The notes: generated by a model not told the origin, from the sequence alone. A stretch of 8,272 nt of DNA from JBBSEZ01 sp038239195 (GCA_038239195.1 JBBSEZ010000439.1:1-8272), one strand, 5' to 3'. Counted from the first letter of the stretch, positions 1 through 5,274 are shown. Translations and numbers: made by a program.

Positions 1-72
1 CACCCCCCCCCTCGGCGGCCCCGGCCGCCGGCGGGGGGGGGGCCCTGGCTCGCCCCCCCCCCCCACGGCCGC
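1..72. other. C/G homopolymer tract downstream of glyA, possible terminator or G-quadruplex
   Basis: The 72 bases after the glyA stop are almost pure G and C: nine C at 3-11, ten G at 33-42, twelve C at 53-64. Read in the glyA direction (minus strand), the G12 run and the following C10 run can form a G:C hairpin of at least 10 bp around a loop at 43-52. A second dyad, GGCGGCC/GGCCGCC, lies at 14-29. The minus strand also carries four G-runs of three or more (64-53, 45-43, 22-19, 11-3), which meets the simple rule for a G-quadruplex. There is no U-tract, so canonical intrinsic termination is uncertain. Homopolymers this long at a contig edge can also be sequencing or assembly artefacts. Confidence 0.35.
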
Positions 73-1317
73 TCACACCGCGTCCGCCGGCGCCGGAAAC
101 GCCTTGCCCATCTCCTCCGCCTGACCGCGCACCTTCGTTTGCACGCCGACGTCGTCGGGGCTGGCCAGCACCTCGGCGATCCACCCGGCGATCTGGCGCA
201 TCTCCGTCTCGTGCATGCCGCGCGTCGTCAGCGCCGGCGTGCCGATGCGCACCCCCGACGGGTCGAGCGGCGGGCGCGTGTCGAACGGGATGCCGTTGCG
301 GTTCACCGTGATGCCCGCCGCGTCGAGCGCCTTCTCGGCCACCTTGCCCGTCAGGCCGCGCGAGGTCACGTCCACCAGCACCATGTGGTTGTCGGTCCCG
401 CCCGACACCAGCCGGAAGCCCTGCCGCGTCAACTCGTGCGCCACCGTCCGCGCGTTGGCGACAATCTGGGCCGCGTAACTCCGAAACGCCGGCTGGAGCG
501 CCTCGCCGAAGCCGATCGCCTTGGCAGCGACGACGTGCATCAGCGGCCCGCCCTGCATGCCGGGGAAGACGGCCTGGTTGACCTTGGCCGCCCACTCCTT
601 GCGACACAGGACGAAGCCACTTCGCGGGCCGCGCAAGGTCTTGTGCGTCGTCGAGGTGACGAAGTCGGCCCAGGGCACGGGGCTGGGGTGCTGGTCGCCT
701 GCGACAAGGCCGGCGACGTGGGCCATGTCCACCATGAACAGCGCCTTGTTGGCCTTGCAGACCTCGTTGAACTGCGGGAAGTCGATGATGCGCGGGTAAG
801 CGCTGGCCCCGGCCACCACGAGCTTCGGCTTGTGCTCGCGGGCCAGTTGGGCCACCTGGTCCATGTCGATGCGCTCGTCGCCGGCGCGCACGCCGTAATG
901 CACCACCTTGTCGAGCTTGCCCGAGAAGTTGAGGTGCATCCCGTGCGTCAGGTGCCCGCCGTGCGCCAGGTTCATCGCCAGGATGGTGTCGCCCGGCTCG
1001 AGGCAGGCGAAGTAGACCGCCATGTTGGCCTGGGCGCCGGAGTGCGGCTGCACGTTGGCGTGCTCCGCGCCGAACAGTTTCAGGGCTCGCTCGATGGCCA
1101 GGCGCTCGGCGACGTCCACGAACTCGCACCCGCCGTAGTAGCGCCGGCCGGGGTAGCCCTCGGCATACTTGTTGGTCAGCACCGAGCCCTGGGCGGCCAG
1201 GATGGCGGGGCTGGTGTAGTTCTCCGAGGCGATCATCTCTAGCCCGGTCTGCTGGCGGCGCCGCTCGCCGGCGATCGCCGCCCACACCTCGGGGTCCGCG
1301 CGTTCGATGGGGCTCAT
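73..1317 (-). CDS. glyA: Serine hydroxymethyltransferase
   Basis: This is the PLP-dependent fold-type I enzyme that interconverts serine plus tetrahydrofolate with glycine plus 5,10-methylene-tetrahydrofolate in the cytosol, the main source of one-carbon units. The 414-residue product is full length for bacterial GlyA. Visible signatures are LEMIASEN (26-33), NKYAEGYPG (49-57), the PLP-contacting VDMAH (D198, H200), the Schiff-base lysine K226 in STTHKTLRGPR, FPGMQGGPLMH (251-261) and the carboxylate-binding R357 in VRIGT. I chose ATG 1317, not the longer open frame running upstream to 1479, because homology begins just after it. An AGGAGG (1333-1328) also lies 10 nt upstream, and the extension would overlap the preceding gene. 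It sits 29 bp after the HAD phosphatase and is probably co-transcribed with it. Nothing in the active site looks degraded. Confidence 0.98.
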   Translation of the reverse strand: MSPIERADPEVWAAIAGERRRQQTGLEMIASENYTSPAILAAQGSVLTNKYAEGYPGRRYYGGCEFVDVAERLAIERALKLFGAEHANVQPHSGAQANMAVYFACLEPGDTILAMNLAHGGHLTHGMHLNFSGKLDKVVHYGVRAGDERIDMDQVAQLAREHKPKLVVAGASAYPRIIDFPQFNEVCKANKALFMVDMAHVAGLVAGDQHPSPVPWADFVTSTTHKTLRGPRSGFVLCRKEWAAKVNQAVFPGMQGGPLMHVVAAKAIGFGEALQPAFRSYAAQIVANARTVAHELTRQGFRLVSGGTDNHMVLVDVTSRGLTGKVAEKALDAAGITVNRNGIPFDTRPPLDPSGVRIGTPALTTRGMHETEMRQIAGWIAEVLASPDDVGVQTKVRGQAEEMGKAFPAPADAV

Positions 1318-1346
1318 GGAAAGGCTCCCTCCTCGTTTGGCCTTGC

Positions 1347-1964
1347 TCACGCCGCGACGGCCACGCCGGCGCTCATCAATCGCCGCCGCAGGTTCTCCCC
1401 GCGCTCGTAGACGATGCCGTGCCAGCCGCAGGCCCGCGCCGCCGCCACGTTCGCCGGCAAGTCGTCGATGAACAGGCACTCGTCGGCGGGGCAGCCGGCG
1501 AGGCGCTGGGCGTGGCGATAGATCTCCGGCGCCGGCTTGCGCCAGCCGACCTCGTGCGAGACGACGATCGTGTCGAAGAGGTCGAGGACGTGGGCGAACT
1601 GCCGGCGAAACTGCCGATAGTGCAGGTCGTTGGTGTTGCTCAGGAGCATCAGGCGGTAGCGCCGCTTCAACAGCGGGACCAGGGCACAGACCTCGACGTT
1701 GGGCGCGAACATGTCCGCGAGGGCGAGGCCGAGCTGCTCGTCAGTGCCGGACAGGGCAAACTGATCGCGCAGCAGAGCCAGCAGGGCAGTAGTGGAGAGG
1801 CGGCCCGCTTCGTAGTCGTCTTCGAGTTGCCCGTTGAAGAGGAGCGCCTGGAAGTCGTCGGCGCTGGCGGTGCGCGAGTAGGCGGCGAGTTGGGTGGCGG
1901 CCCGGCGGTGGCTGAAGAAGCCCAGCACGTTGCCGAAGTCGAACACGACGGTCGAAATGCCCAT
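1347..1964 (-). CDS. HAD-superfamily phosphatase, YihX-like (subfamily IA)
   Basis: This is a 205-residue soluble haloacid-dehalogenase-type hydrolase, normal length for the subfamily. All four motifs are visible: motif I VVFDFGNVL with nucleophile D9 (the second acidic position is Gly, as in E. coli YihX, which has FDLGNV), motif II LLSNTND (S109, N110, T111), motif III GWRKPAPEIY with K143, and motif IV FIDD (D167, D168). The region between motifs I and II (about 15-100) is the helical cap. The closest characterised relative I recognise is YihX, an alpha-D-glucose-1-phosphate phosphatase, but substrates drift widely in this group and none is claimed. The start at ATG 1964 is backed by AGGAGG (1975-1970) 5 nt upstream. 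A second CCTCCT-complement copy lies 21 bp further upstream. It is the first gene of a probable operon with glyA, and no functional link between the two is obvious. Confidence 0.9.
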   Translation of the reverse strand: MGISTVVFDFGNVLGFFSHRRAATQLAAYSRTASADDFQALLFNGQLEDDYEAGRLSTTALLALLRDQFALSGTDEQLGLALADMFAPNVEVCALVPLLKRRYRLMLLSNTNDLHYRQFRRQFAHVLDLFDTIVVSHEVGWRKPAPEIYRHAQRLAGCPADECLFIDDLPANVAAARACGWHGIVYERGENLRRRLMSAGVAVAA

Positions 1965-2000
1965 GCGGCCCTCCTGGTCGGTGCGGTGTCCCTCCTGACT

Positions 2001-2028
2001 GGTTTAGCGGATTCGGCGGCCGGCTCAA
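2001..2028 (-). promoter_or_regulatory. Weak sigma70-like promoter for the HAD-glyA operon
   Basis: On the minus strand TTGAGC (2028-2023) is followed after 16 nt by TAAACC (2006-2001), about 37 nt upstream of the HAD start codon. The -35 matches 4 of 6 consensus positions and the -10 only 3 of 6. It is the best candidate in this divergent spacer for leftward transcription, but it is weak. Confidence 0.25.
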
Positions 2029-2045
2029 CCCCGAAATGGGCTGGG

Positions 2046-2083
2046 GCTCTCGCCGTTGCGGAGAACGAGAGCTCGGGTACAAT
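2046..2083 (+). promoter_or_regulatory. Promoter of the EEP/small-protein pair with operator-like inverted repeat
   Basis: TACAAT (2078-2083) is a good -10 element. TTGCGG (2056-2061) lies 16 nt upstream as a weak -35. A perfect 7-bp inverted repeat, GCTCTCG at 2046-2052 and CGAGAGC at 2066-2072, flanks the -35 with 13 nt between arms. This is the size and placement expected of a dimeric repressor site. The 14 bases around the -10 match a second site at 3626-3639 at 12 of 14 positions. No regulator gene is present in the window, so the operator role is inference. Confidence 0.45.
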
Positions 2084-2126
2084 ACGAACACAGGATCGGC
2101 TGGTCGAGCCAGGACGAGACAACGCG

Positions 2127-2981
2127 ATGACCACGTTCTTGTTCTGGAACGTCCGACGCAAGCCGCTCGAGAGCACGATTGCGCGACTGGTCGAGCGACA
2201 CGAGGTCGACGTCGTGCTTCTGGCGGAACCAGGGACGCCGGAGGTCGCCCTGCGGAGAGAACTGAACAAGGCGTCCCTTCGCCCGTTCCGCCGCGTCCCC
2301 TTCGTTGCGTTTACGCGCGTCGAGCTCTATTCCCGGCTTCCTTCGGCCTGCTTCGGCCCCCCGGTTCGCGAGGAAGACCACTATGCCATCCGATCGCTTC
2401 GCGTGCCGCACGGAATCGAGGTCCTGCTTGCGGTGGCGCACCTGCCAAGCCCCCTGCACAAGAAGCCTTCTGATCTGCGTTCCGTCTGCGGCGGTCTCGC
2501 GGAGGACATTGGGAGAGCGGAAGAGGAAGTGAAGAACGACCGCACGGTGCTGATCGGGGACTTGAATGTGAACCCATTCCACGATGGGATGCTGGACGTG
2601 CGGGGGCTCAACGCCGTGGCAGATCGCGAGACGGTGCGCCGCAAAGATCCGCGGACGTTCGGGCGGAGGGGCCAGCGAACGTTCCGCATGTTCTACAACC
2701 CGATGTGGGGCCACTTTGGGGATGCGGCCGCGCCCCCAGGGACGTACTATTACGACCAATCCAACCCCGAGGTCGATCCGCTGTGGAACGTCTTCGATCA
2801 GGTGCTGTTGAGGAAGGCCCTCCTGGACCGCTTCGATCATGCGCAGCTGGAGATACTCGTTTCGGATGGGCAAGTGAGCCTGACCCGGCCTGACGGCAGG
2901 CCGGACGCCGAGCGCGCCTCCGACCATCTCCCCCTTTTGTTCCGACTGGATCTCCGCAGGAGGGCTGATCATGCCGGCTGA
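2127..2981 (+). CDS. Endonuclease/exonuclease/phosphatase (EEP) family protein
   Basis: This 284-residue protein has the DNase I/ExoIII-like metal-dependent phosphodiesterase fold. The catalytic landmarks appear in the expected order: N8 in FLFWNVR, E34 in VVLLAEPG, H105 in AVAHLPS, D145 and N147 in VLIGDLNVNPF, D224 in NVFDQVLL, and the terminal D266-H267 in ASDHLPLLFRL. All are intact, so it should be an active Mg2+-dependent hydrolase of nucleic acid or another phosphodiester. The substrate cannot be told from sequence. No signal peptide or membrane segment is seen, so it is cytosolic. The longer upstream open frame (from 1419) antisense to the HAD gene is spurious. ATG 2127 begins the first beta strand, although only a weak AGGA lies upstream. 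It overlaps the next gene by 11 nt, implying translational coupling. Codon use looks less GC3-extreme than in glyA or the 5322-7992 operon. Confidence 0.88.
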   Translation: MTTFLFWNVRRKPLESTIARLVERHEVDVVLLAEPGTPEVALRRELNKASLRPFRRVPFVAFTRVELYSRLPSACFGPPVREEDHYAIRSLRVPHGIEVLLAVAHLPSPLHKKPSDLRSVCGGLAEDIGRAEEEVKNDRTVLIGDLNVNPFHDGMLDVRGLNAVADRETVRRKDPRTFGRRGQRTFRMFYNPMWGHFGDAAAPPGTYYYDQSNPEVDPLWNVFDQVLLRKALLDRFDHAQLEILVSDGQVSLTRPDGRPDAERASDHLPLLFRLDLRRRADHAG

Positions 2982-3363
2982 CTGGTGGCCCGAGTTCTCC
3001 CCCCGAGCCCACCTCCGTTCCCCCGCTCTGCAACTCAAGGAGCAGGCGGCCATCCTGAAGCAGAAAACGGATGGGCTCGTCACCGCCTCGGTCGTCGCCG
3101 ACTCCGACGAAGAAGGCGGGTTCAAGGTTCTGTTGCTGCTCGGCTCCCCCCACCTCGGGAATTACAAGTTCCGCCTGCTGGAATTGCATTATCCTCCGAG
3201 CAACTACCCCCTGGAGCTGAGAGCAGGAGACGAAGTCAGCCGAGCGACGAATGAGGCGGAGTTCGCGAAACAGCTGAACAGCGTGCTGGGCTCTTCGCGG
3301 ACGAAAGAGATCGTCGAGGCGATCATGGCGCACGCCGTTGCCCTCGACACTGCCGAGGCTTGA
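2971..3363 (+). CDS. Small conserved-looking protein paired with the EEP nuclease, function unknown
   Basis: The product is 130 residues, soluble and without a recognised domain. An aromatic N-terminus (DWWPEFSPR) is followed by a helix with LKEQAAILKQKTDGLV (23-38), a hydrophobic beta-like stretch FKVLLLLGSP, then GNYKFRLLELHYPPSNYPLELR (about 83-104). The C-terminal part is helical and ends in KEIVEAIMAHAVAL. The alternating strand/helix pattern suggests a compact alpha/beta fold. The ATG lies inside the EEP stop region with a strong AGGAGG (2958-2963) 7 nt upstream, so the two are almost certainly expressed together. From memory, small proteins with a similar opening occur beside EEP proteins in other bacteria. 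This is an impression, not a search result. It could be an inhibitor, a specificity subunit or a chaperone of the nuclease. Confidence 0.8.
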   Translation: MPADWWPEFSPRAHLRSPALQLKEQAAILKQKTDGLVTASVVADSDEEGGFKVLLLLGSPHLGNYKFRLLELHYPPSNYPLELRAGDEVSRATNEAEFAKQLNSVLGSSRTKEIVEAIMAHAVALDTAEA

Positions 3364-3379
3364 CGGCGCGCTTGCCCCC

Positions 3380-3425
3380 CGCGCCCCGTGCTGCCCGAGT
3401 GCTTGCGCGATCGACCGGGGGCGCG
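3380..3425 (+). terminator. GC-rich stem downstream of the EEP pair
   Basis: CGCGCCCC (3380-3387) can pair perfectly with GGGGCGCG (3418-3425) across a 30-nt loop, starting 17 nt after the stop of the small gene. There is no T-run after it and the loop is large, so it is only a weak candidate for transcription termination. Confidence 0.25.
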
Positions 3426-3438
3426 TGGCTTGTGCTAC

Positions 3439-3468
3439 CAATTGTAGTTCAGACAATTGTTGTTTAGA
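3439..3468. repeat. Tandem 15-bp direct repeat in an AT-rich pocket
   Basis: CAATTGTAGTTCAGA (3439-3453) is immediately followed by CAATTGTTGTTTAGA (3454-3468), 13 of 15 identical. The repeat also contains a 7-bp inverted pair, CAATTGT (3439-3445) with ACAATTG (3453-3459). It is one of the few AT-rich spots in the window. Possible readings are a protein-binding site pair or the scar of a mobile element end. No transposase is nearby. Confidence 0.6.
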
Positions 3469-3494
3469 CGGTTATGGCCGTCCAATCTTGCTAC

Positions 3495-3524
3495 TTGACA
3501 ACGAAATGCTGGCCCCGATATAGC
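3495..3524 (+). promoter_or_regulatory. Sigma70-like promoter in the 3364-3843 spacer
   Basis: A perfect TTGACA (3495-3500) is followed after 18 nt by TATAGC (3519-3524, 4 of 6). A transcript from here would start near 3531. It would run through every hairpin listed downstream before reaching the nuclease-like gene at 3844, giving a leader of over 300 nt. It could equally be the promoter of a separate small RNA. Confidence 0.4.
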
Positions 3525-3547
3525 GTGGGTCTACATTGGTATGTACT

Positions 3548-3656
3548 GGCCTGGCGGCGTGCCGGGCCTCATTCTCGTCCGAAGACGGAGCCGAACCGAA
3601 CACGTGCCGGGGCGGAAACACCCCGGATACAATCCGAACTGATGCGCGAGCGTCAG
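3548..3656 (+). other. Series of consecutive hairpins upstream of the pseudoknot
   Basis: Three clear stems occur in a row: GGCCTGGC/GCCGGGCC (3548-3555 with 3561-3568, one G-T wobble, 5-nt loop), CCGGGG/CCCCGG (3607-3612 with 3621-3626, 8-nt loop) and CTGATGC/GCGTCAG (3639-3645 with 3650-3656, one wobble) closed by a GCGA tetraloop of the GNRA type. A short CGTC/GACG stem with a CGAA loop lies at 3576-3587. The density of stems and the GNRA loop suggest RNA-level structure, but high GC raises the chance background. Confidence 0.4.
3624..3636 (+). promoter_or_regulatory. TACAAT -10 element inside a dyad
   Basis: TACAAT (3628-3633) sits within the dyad CGGAT-ACA-ATCCG (3624-3636). The context resembles the -10 region of the EEP promoter (12 of 14 bases). 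No convincing -35 is seen. Initiation here, near 3640, would make the GNRA hairpin at 3639 the 5' end of the transcript and leave a leader of about 200 nt before 3844. Confidence 0.35.
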
Positions 3657-3669
3657 CGTTCCGCTTTTC

Positions 3670-3776
3670 AACGAACCGGCCTACCACGACCCGGATAGGT
3701 CGTGGTGTTCTCGACAGAGGCCGGCCTGAAGCCGTGCCCCCGAAAGGGGGCAGCGGCCAAGGTTCGTTCTGTCGAG
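3670..3776 (+). ncRNA. Candidate pseudoknotted structured RNA, leader of the 3844 gene or free RNA
   Basis: Perfectly complementary segments tile this stretch. A: 3670-3677 with 3761-3768 (8 bp). B: 3678-3682 with 3718-3722 (5 bp). C: hairpin 3683-3691 with 3698-3706 (9 bp, loop CGGATA). D: 3731-3741 with 3746-3757 (11 bp, one bulged G) closed by a GAAA tetraloop. P: 3710-3717 with 3769-3776 (8 bp), which crosses A and B and makes a pseudoknot. Helices abut without gaps: A/B and B/C on the 5' side, P/B' in the middle, A'/P' on the 3' side. About 80 of 107 bases are paired. It matches no RNA class I recognise (not tmRNA, RNase P, SRP RNA or a common riboswitch). It lies 67 nt before the next start codon. 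A DNA-level role as a folded recombination or replication site is the alternative. Confidence 0.45.
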
Positions 3777-3843
3777 CCTCTTGGCCGGGCCTGTTAGGAG
3801 CGGCTTTGGTTCGTCGCTCTCCTTCTTTTCGAGGCGGTGCTTC

Positions 3844-4668
3844 ATGCCCGACTCCCGGATCTTCTTCCTTGCTGACGGTCAGGCGACGTTAGAGCCACTG
3901 ACCGAGGCCCCGTACTCTGCCGAAGACATCCTCCAGGCGCTGGTGGCCAATTACCCCGATCTGCTGCCCGGTGATGAGATCAACCCCGTGGCCCCCCGTC
4001 GCTGGCTGACCGTCGCCAGGGAGATGCCGGTTCCCGACGAGCAGGGCGGCTCTGATCGGTGGAGCCTCGACAACCTGCTGCTGGATCAAGACGCAGTGCC
4101 CACTCTTGTCGAAGTGAAGCGGAGCAGCGACACCCGCATTCGACGCGAAGTCGTCGGTCAGATGCTCGACAAGGCGCTGGTGCCCCGAGTGGTCGGACTG
4201 ACGGAAGCGGCGCGAACGGCGAAGGGAGCTTCGGTGCCCTTGAAGAAACCGACTAGCCGGACGGAGTTCCTGGCCCGCTGCGAGCCCCCGGTGGCTCGGT
4301 TCTACATGCAGGTTCTCGACGAGGCAGAAGCGCGGGGTCATGCCGTGGACTGGAAGAGCGCGGGCTTTGCTCTCCGCGCCTCTATGGGGGGCGACGGCAA
4401 ACTCGCTACTTTCGTGTACGGTTACCTCGACAGCTTCCAGTTTTATTTCGGCTACCTGCCCTTCACTTCGGCGGACGCAACGGCGGTGCGGGCGGAACTG
4501 GTCGCTTCCAAACTCTTCGAGGCGTCTGGCAACCTCACCCTCGAGGCGCCGCTGCGGGAGGAGGTCACCGCCGCTCTCCTCAGAACCTACCGGGAGACGA
4601 TTCTCGAACGTGTCGCCTGCCTTGTTGCCTCCTCGCGGACCACGCCGGTTGCGGTCGAGGTCAATTGA
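3844..4668 (+). CDS. PD-(D/E)XK nuclease-like protein, apparently with an internal deletion
   Basis: The 274-residue product begins with a short N-terminal domain (1-60, ending PRRWLTVARE). A restriction-endonuclease-like core follows: WSLDNLLLDQD (73-83, acidic D76/D81), then VPTLVEVKRSSD with E90-x-K92, then RREVVGQMLD with the conserved Q106. This is the typical PD-(D/E)XK layout, so a DNA-acting role is likely. At residues 109-112 the core passes directly into KALVPRVVGLTEAA. In the longer relatives I remember, that segment lies roughly 100 residues further on. The C-terminal half (140-250) carries the mixed alpha/beta domain of the family (VDWKSAGFALRAS, YFGYLPF). The start at ATG 3844 has GAGG (3831-3834) 9 nt upstream. 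It stands alone between a structured leader and a hairpin. The precise substrate is unknown. Confidence 0.8.
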   Translation: MPDSRIFFLADGQATLEPLTEAPYSAEDILQALVANYPDLLPGDEINPVAPRRWLTVAREMPVPDEQGGSDRWSLDNLLLDQDAVPTLVEVKRSSDTRIRREVVGQMLDKALVPRVVGLTEAARTAKGASVPLKKPTSRTEFLARCEPPVARFYMQVLDEAEARGHAVDWKSAGFALRASMGGDGKLATFVYGYLDSFQFYFGYLPFTSADATAVRAELVASKLFEASGNLTLEAPLREEVTAALLRTYRETILERVACLVASSRTTPVAVEVN

Positions 4669-4699
4669 AGACGGGCCTCGATCATCGTTTGGGCCACAT

Positions 4700-4722
4700 G
4701 GGGCAGGCTGGAAGCCTGCCCC
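4700..4722. terminator. Perfect hairpin between convergent genes
   Basis: GGGGCAGGCT (4700-4709) pairs with AGCCTGCCCC (4713-4722) around a 3-nt GGA loop, a 10-bp perfect stem. It lies 32 nt after the nuclease-like gene and 65 nt after the arfB stop on the other strand, so it can serve both as a terminator. No T-tract follows on either side. The motif may also be a copy of a dispersed palindromic repeat. Confidence 0.55.
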
Positions 4723-4786
4723 CCGGCCGAAACCATGCTCGACGCCCGACTTCCGATGACACGGGGCGCGGCAATCGATCTTCCGA

Positions 4787-5206
4787 TCACTCGCCTCCAG
4801 GCACCTTCCGCGCCTCCTTCGCCGCCGTCCGGTGCCGCTTCTCCGCCAGCCGCCGCCGCTTCGAGCCGCGCGTCGGCTTCGTCGCCCGGCGCGGCTTCGG
4901 CGCCGTCAACGCCGCCAGCACCATCTCCTGCAACTTCTCCACGCACGCCTGCTTGTTCCGCTCCTGGTCGCGGTGTTCCTGCGACGTGATGAGCAACTCG
5001 CCCTCGGTCGTGATCCTCCGCCGCTGCTGCCCGCGCAGCCGCGCCTTTGCCTCCTCGGGCAGCGTGGTGTTGTCCATCAGCCGCCAGCGCAGCACCGCCT
5101 TGGAGGCGACCTTGTTCACGTTTTGCCCGCCCGGCCCGCCGGAGCGCGCGAAGCTCCACTCCAACTCCTCGTCGGGGATGCTCACGCGGTCGTCTATGGA
5201 TACCAC
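4787..5206 (-). CDS. arfB: Alternative ribosome-rescue factor, GGQ-type peptidyl-tRNA hydrolase (ArfB/YaeJ)
   Basis: ArfB binds ribosomes stalled on truncated mRNA and hydrolyses the peptidyl-tRNA ester with its GGQ loop. The 139-residue product is the usual length for ArfB and far shorter than RF1/RF2, lacking their codon-recognition domains. The catalytic loop SGGPGGQNVNK is at 22-32 (G26, G27, Q28). After the globular domain (to about residue 100), a basic tail rich in Arg and Lys (PKPRRATKPTRGSKRRR and onward) fits the segment that threads into the empty mRNA channel. The start is a GTG at 5206, supported by GAGG (5215-5212) 5 nt upstream. No ATG is available nearby. It is monocistronic, convergent with the nuclease-like gene and divergent from the phosphatase-fold gene. 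Confidence 0.95.
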   Translation of the reverse strand: MVSIDDRVSIPDEELEWSFARSGGPGGQNVNKVASKAVLRWRLMDNTTLPEEAKARLRGQQRRRITTEGELLITSQEHRDQERNKQACVEKLQEMVLAALTAPKPRRATKPTRGSKRRRLAEKRHRTAAKEARKVPGGE

Positions 5207-5235
5207 GGGCGCCTCTTTTCTTCAAAGCTGCGGGC

Positions 5236-5274
5236 TTGACGCACGAAACACAAGCAGTCAGACTGAAGTATACT
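5236..5274 (+). promoter_or_regulatory. Divergent promoter region with palindromic -10 box
   Basis: In the 115-bp spacer between arfB and the 5322 gene, AGTATACT (5267-5274) is a perfect palindrome, so a TATACT -10 box reads on both strands. TTGACG (5236-5241) lies 27 nt upstream of the plus-strand box, too far for a normal -35. No good -35 is seen at 17 nt on either strand. One shared box may serve both directions. Confidence 0.35.

Noticed and set aside
139..1242. Long plus-strand open frame of 367 codons antisense to glyA
   Set aside because: It mirrors a full-length glyA with every conserved motif. Its translation is rich in His, Arg, Val and Gly with no domain sense, the usual antisense artefact of high-GC DNA.
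1419..2126. Upstream extension of the EEP frame
   Set aside because: It runs antisense through the HAD phosphatase and carries no recognisable domain. The EEP fold starts at 2127.
2025..3125. Minus-strand open frame of 366 codons
   Set aside because: It is antisense to the EEP gene, whose catalytic residues are all intact on the plus strand.
3719..3762. Resemblance to the bacterial SRP RNA core
   Set aside because: The segment after the GAAA hairpin ends in CAGCGGCCAAGG, which recalls the SRP core. The conserved asymmetric internal loop and GGAA loop context are absent and the surrounding pairing is different.
3784..3800. Integron attC-like core (GTTAGGA)
   Set aside because: The 3' core consensus needs a pyrimidine after GTTRRR. 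No matching RYYYAAC partner or integrase is present.
3536..3892. Plus-strand open frame of 118 codons through the structured region
   Set aside because: It overlaps the start of the nuclease-like gene in another frame, has no ribosome-binding site and crosses every hairpin. Nothing protein-like is visible.
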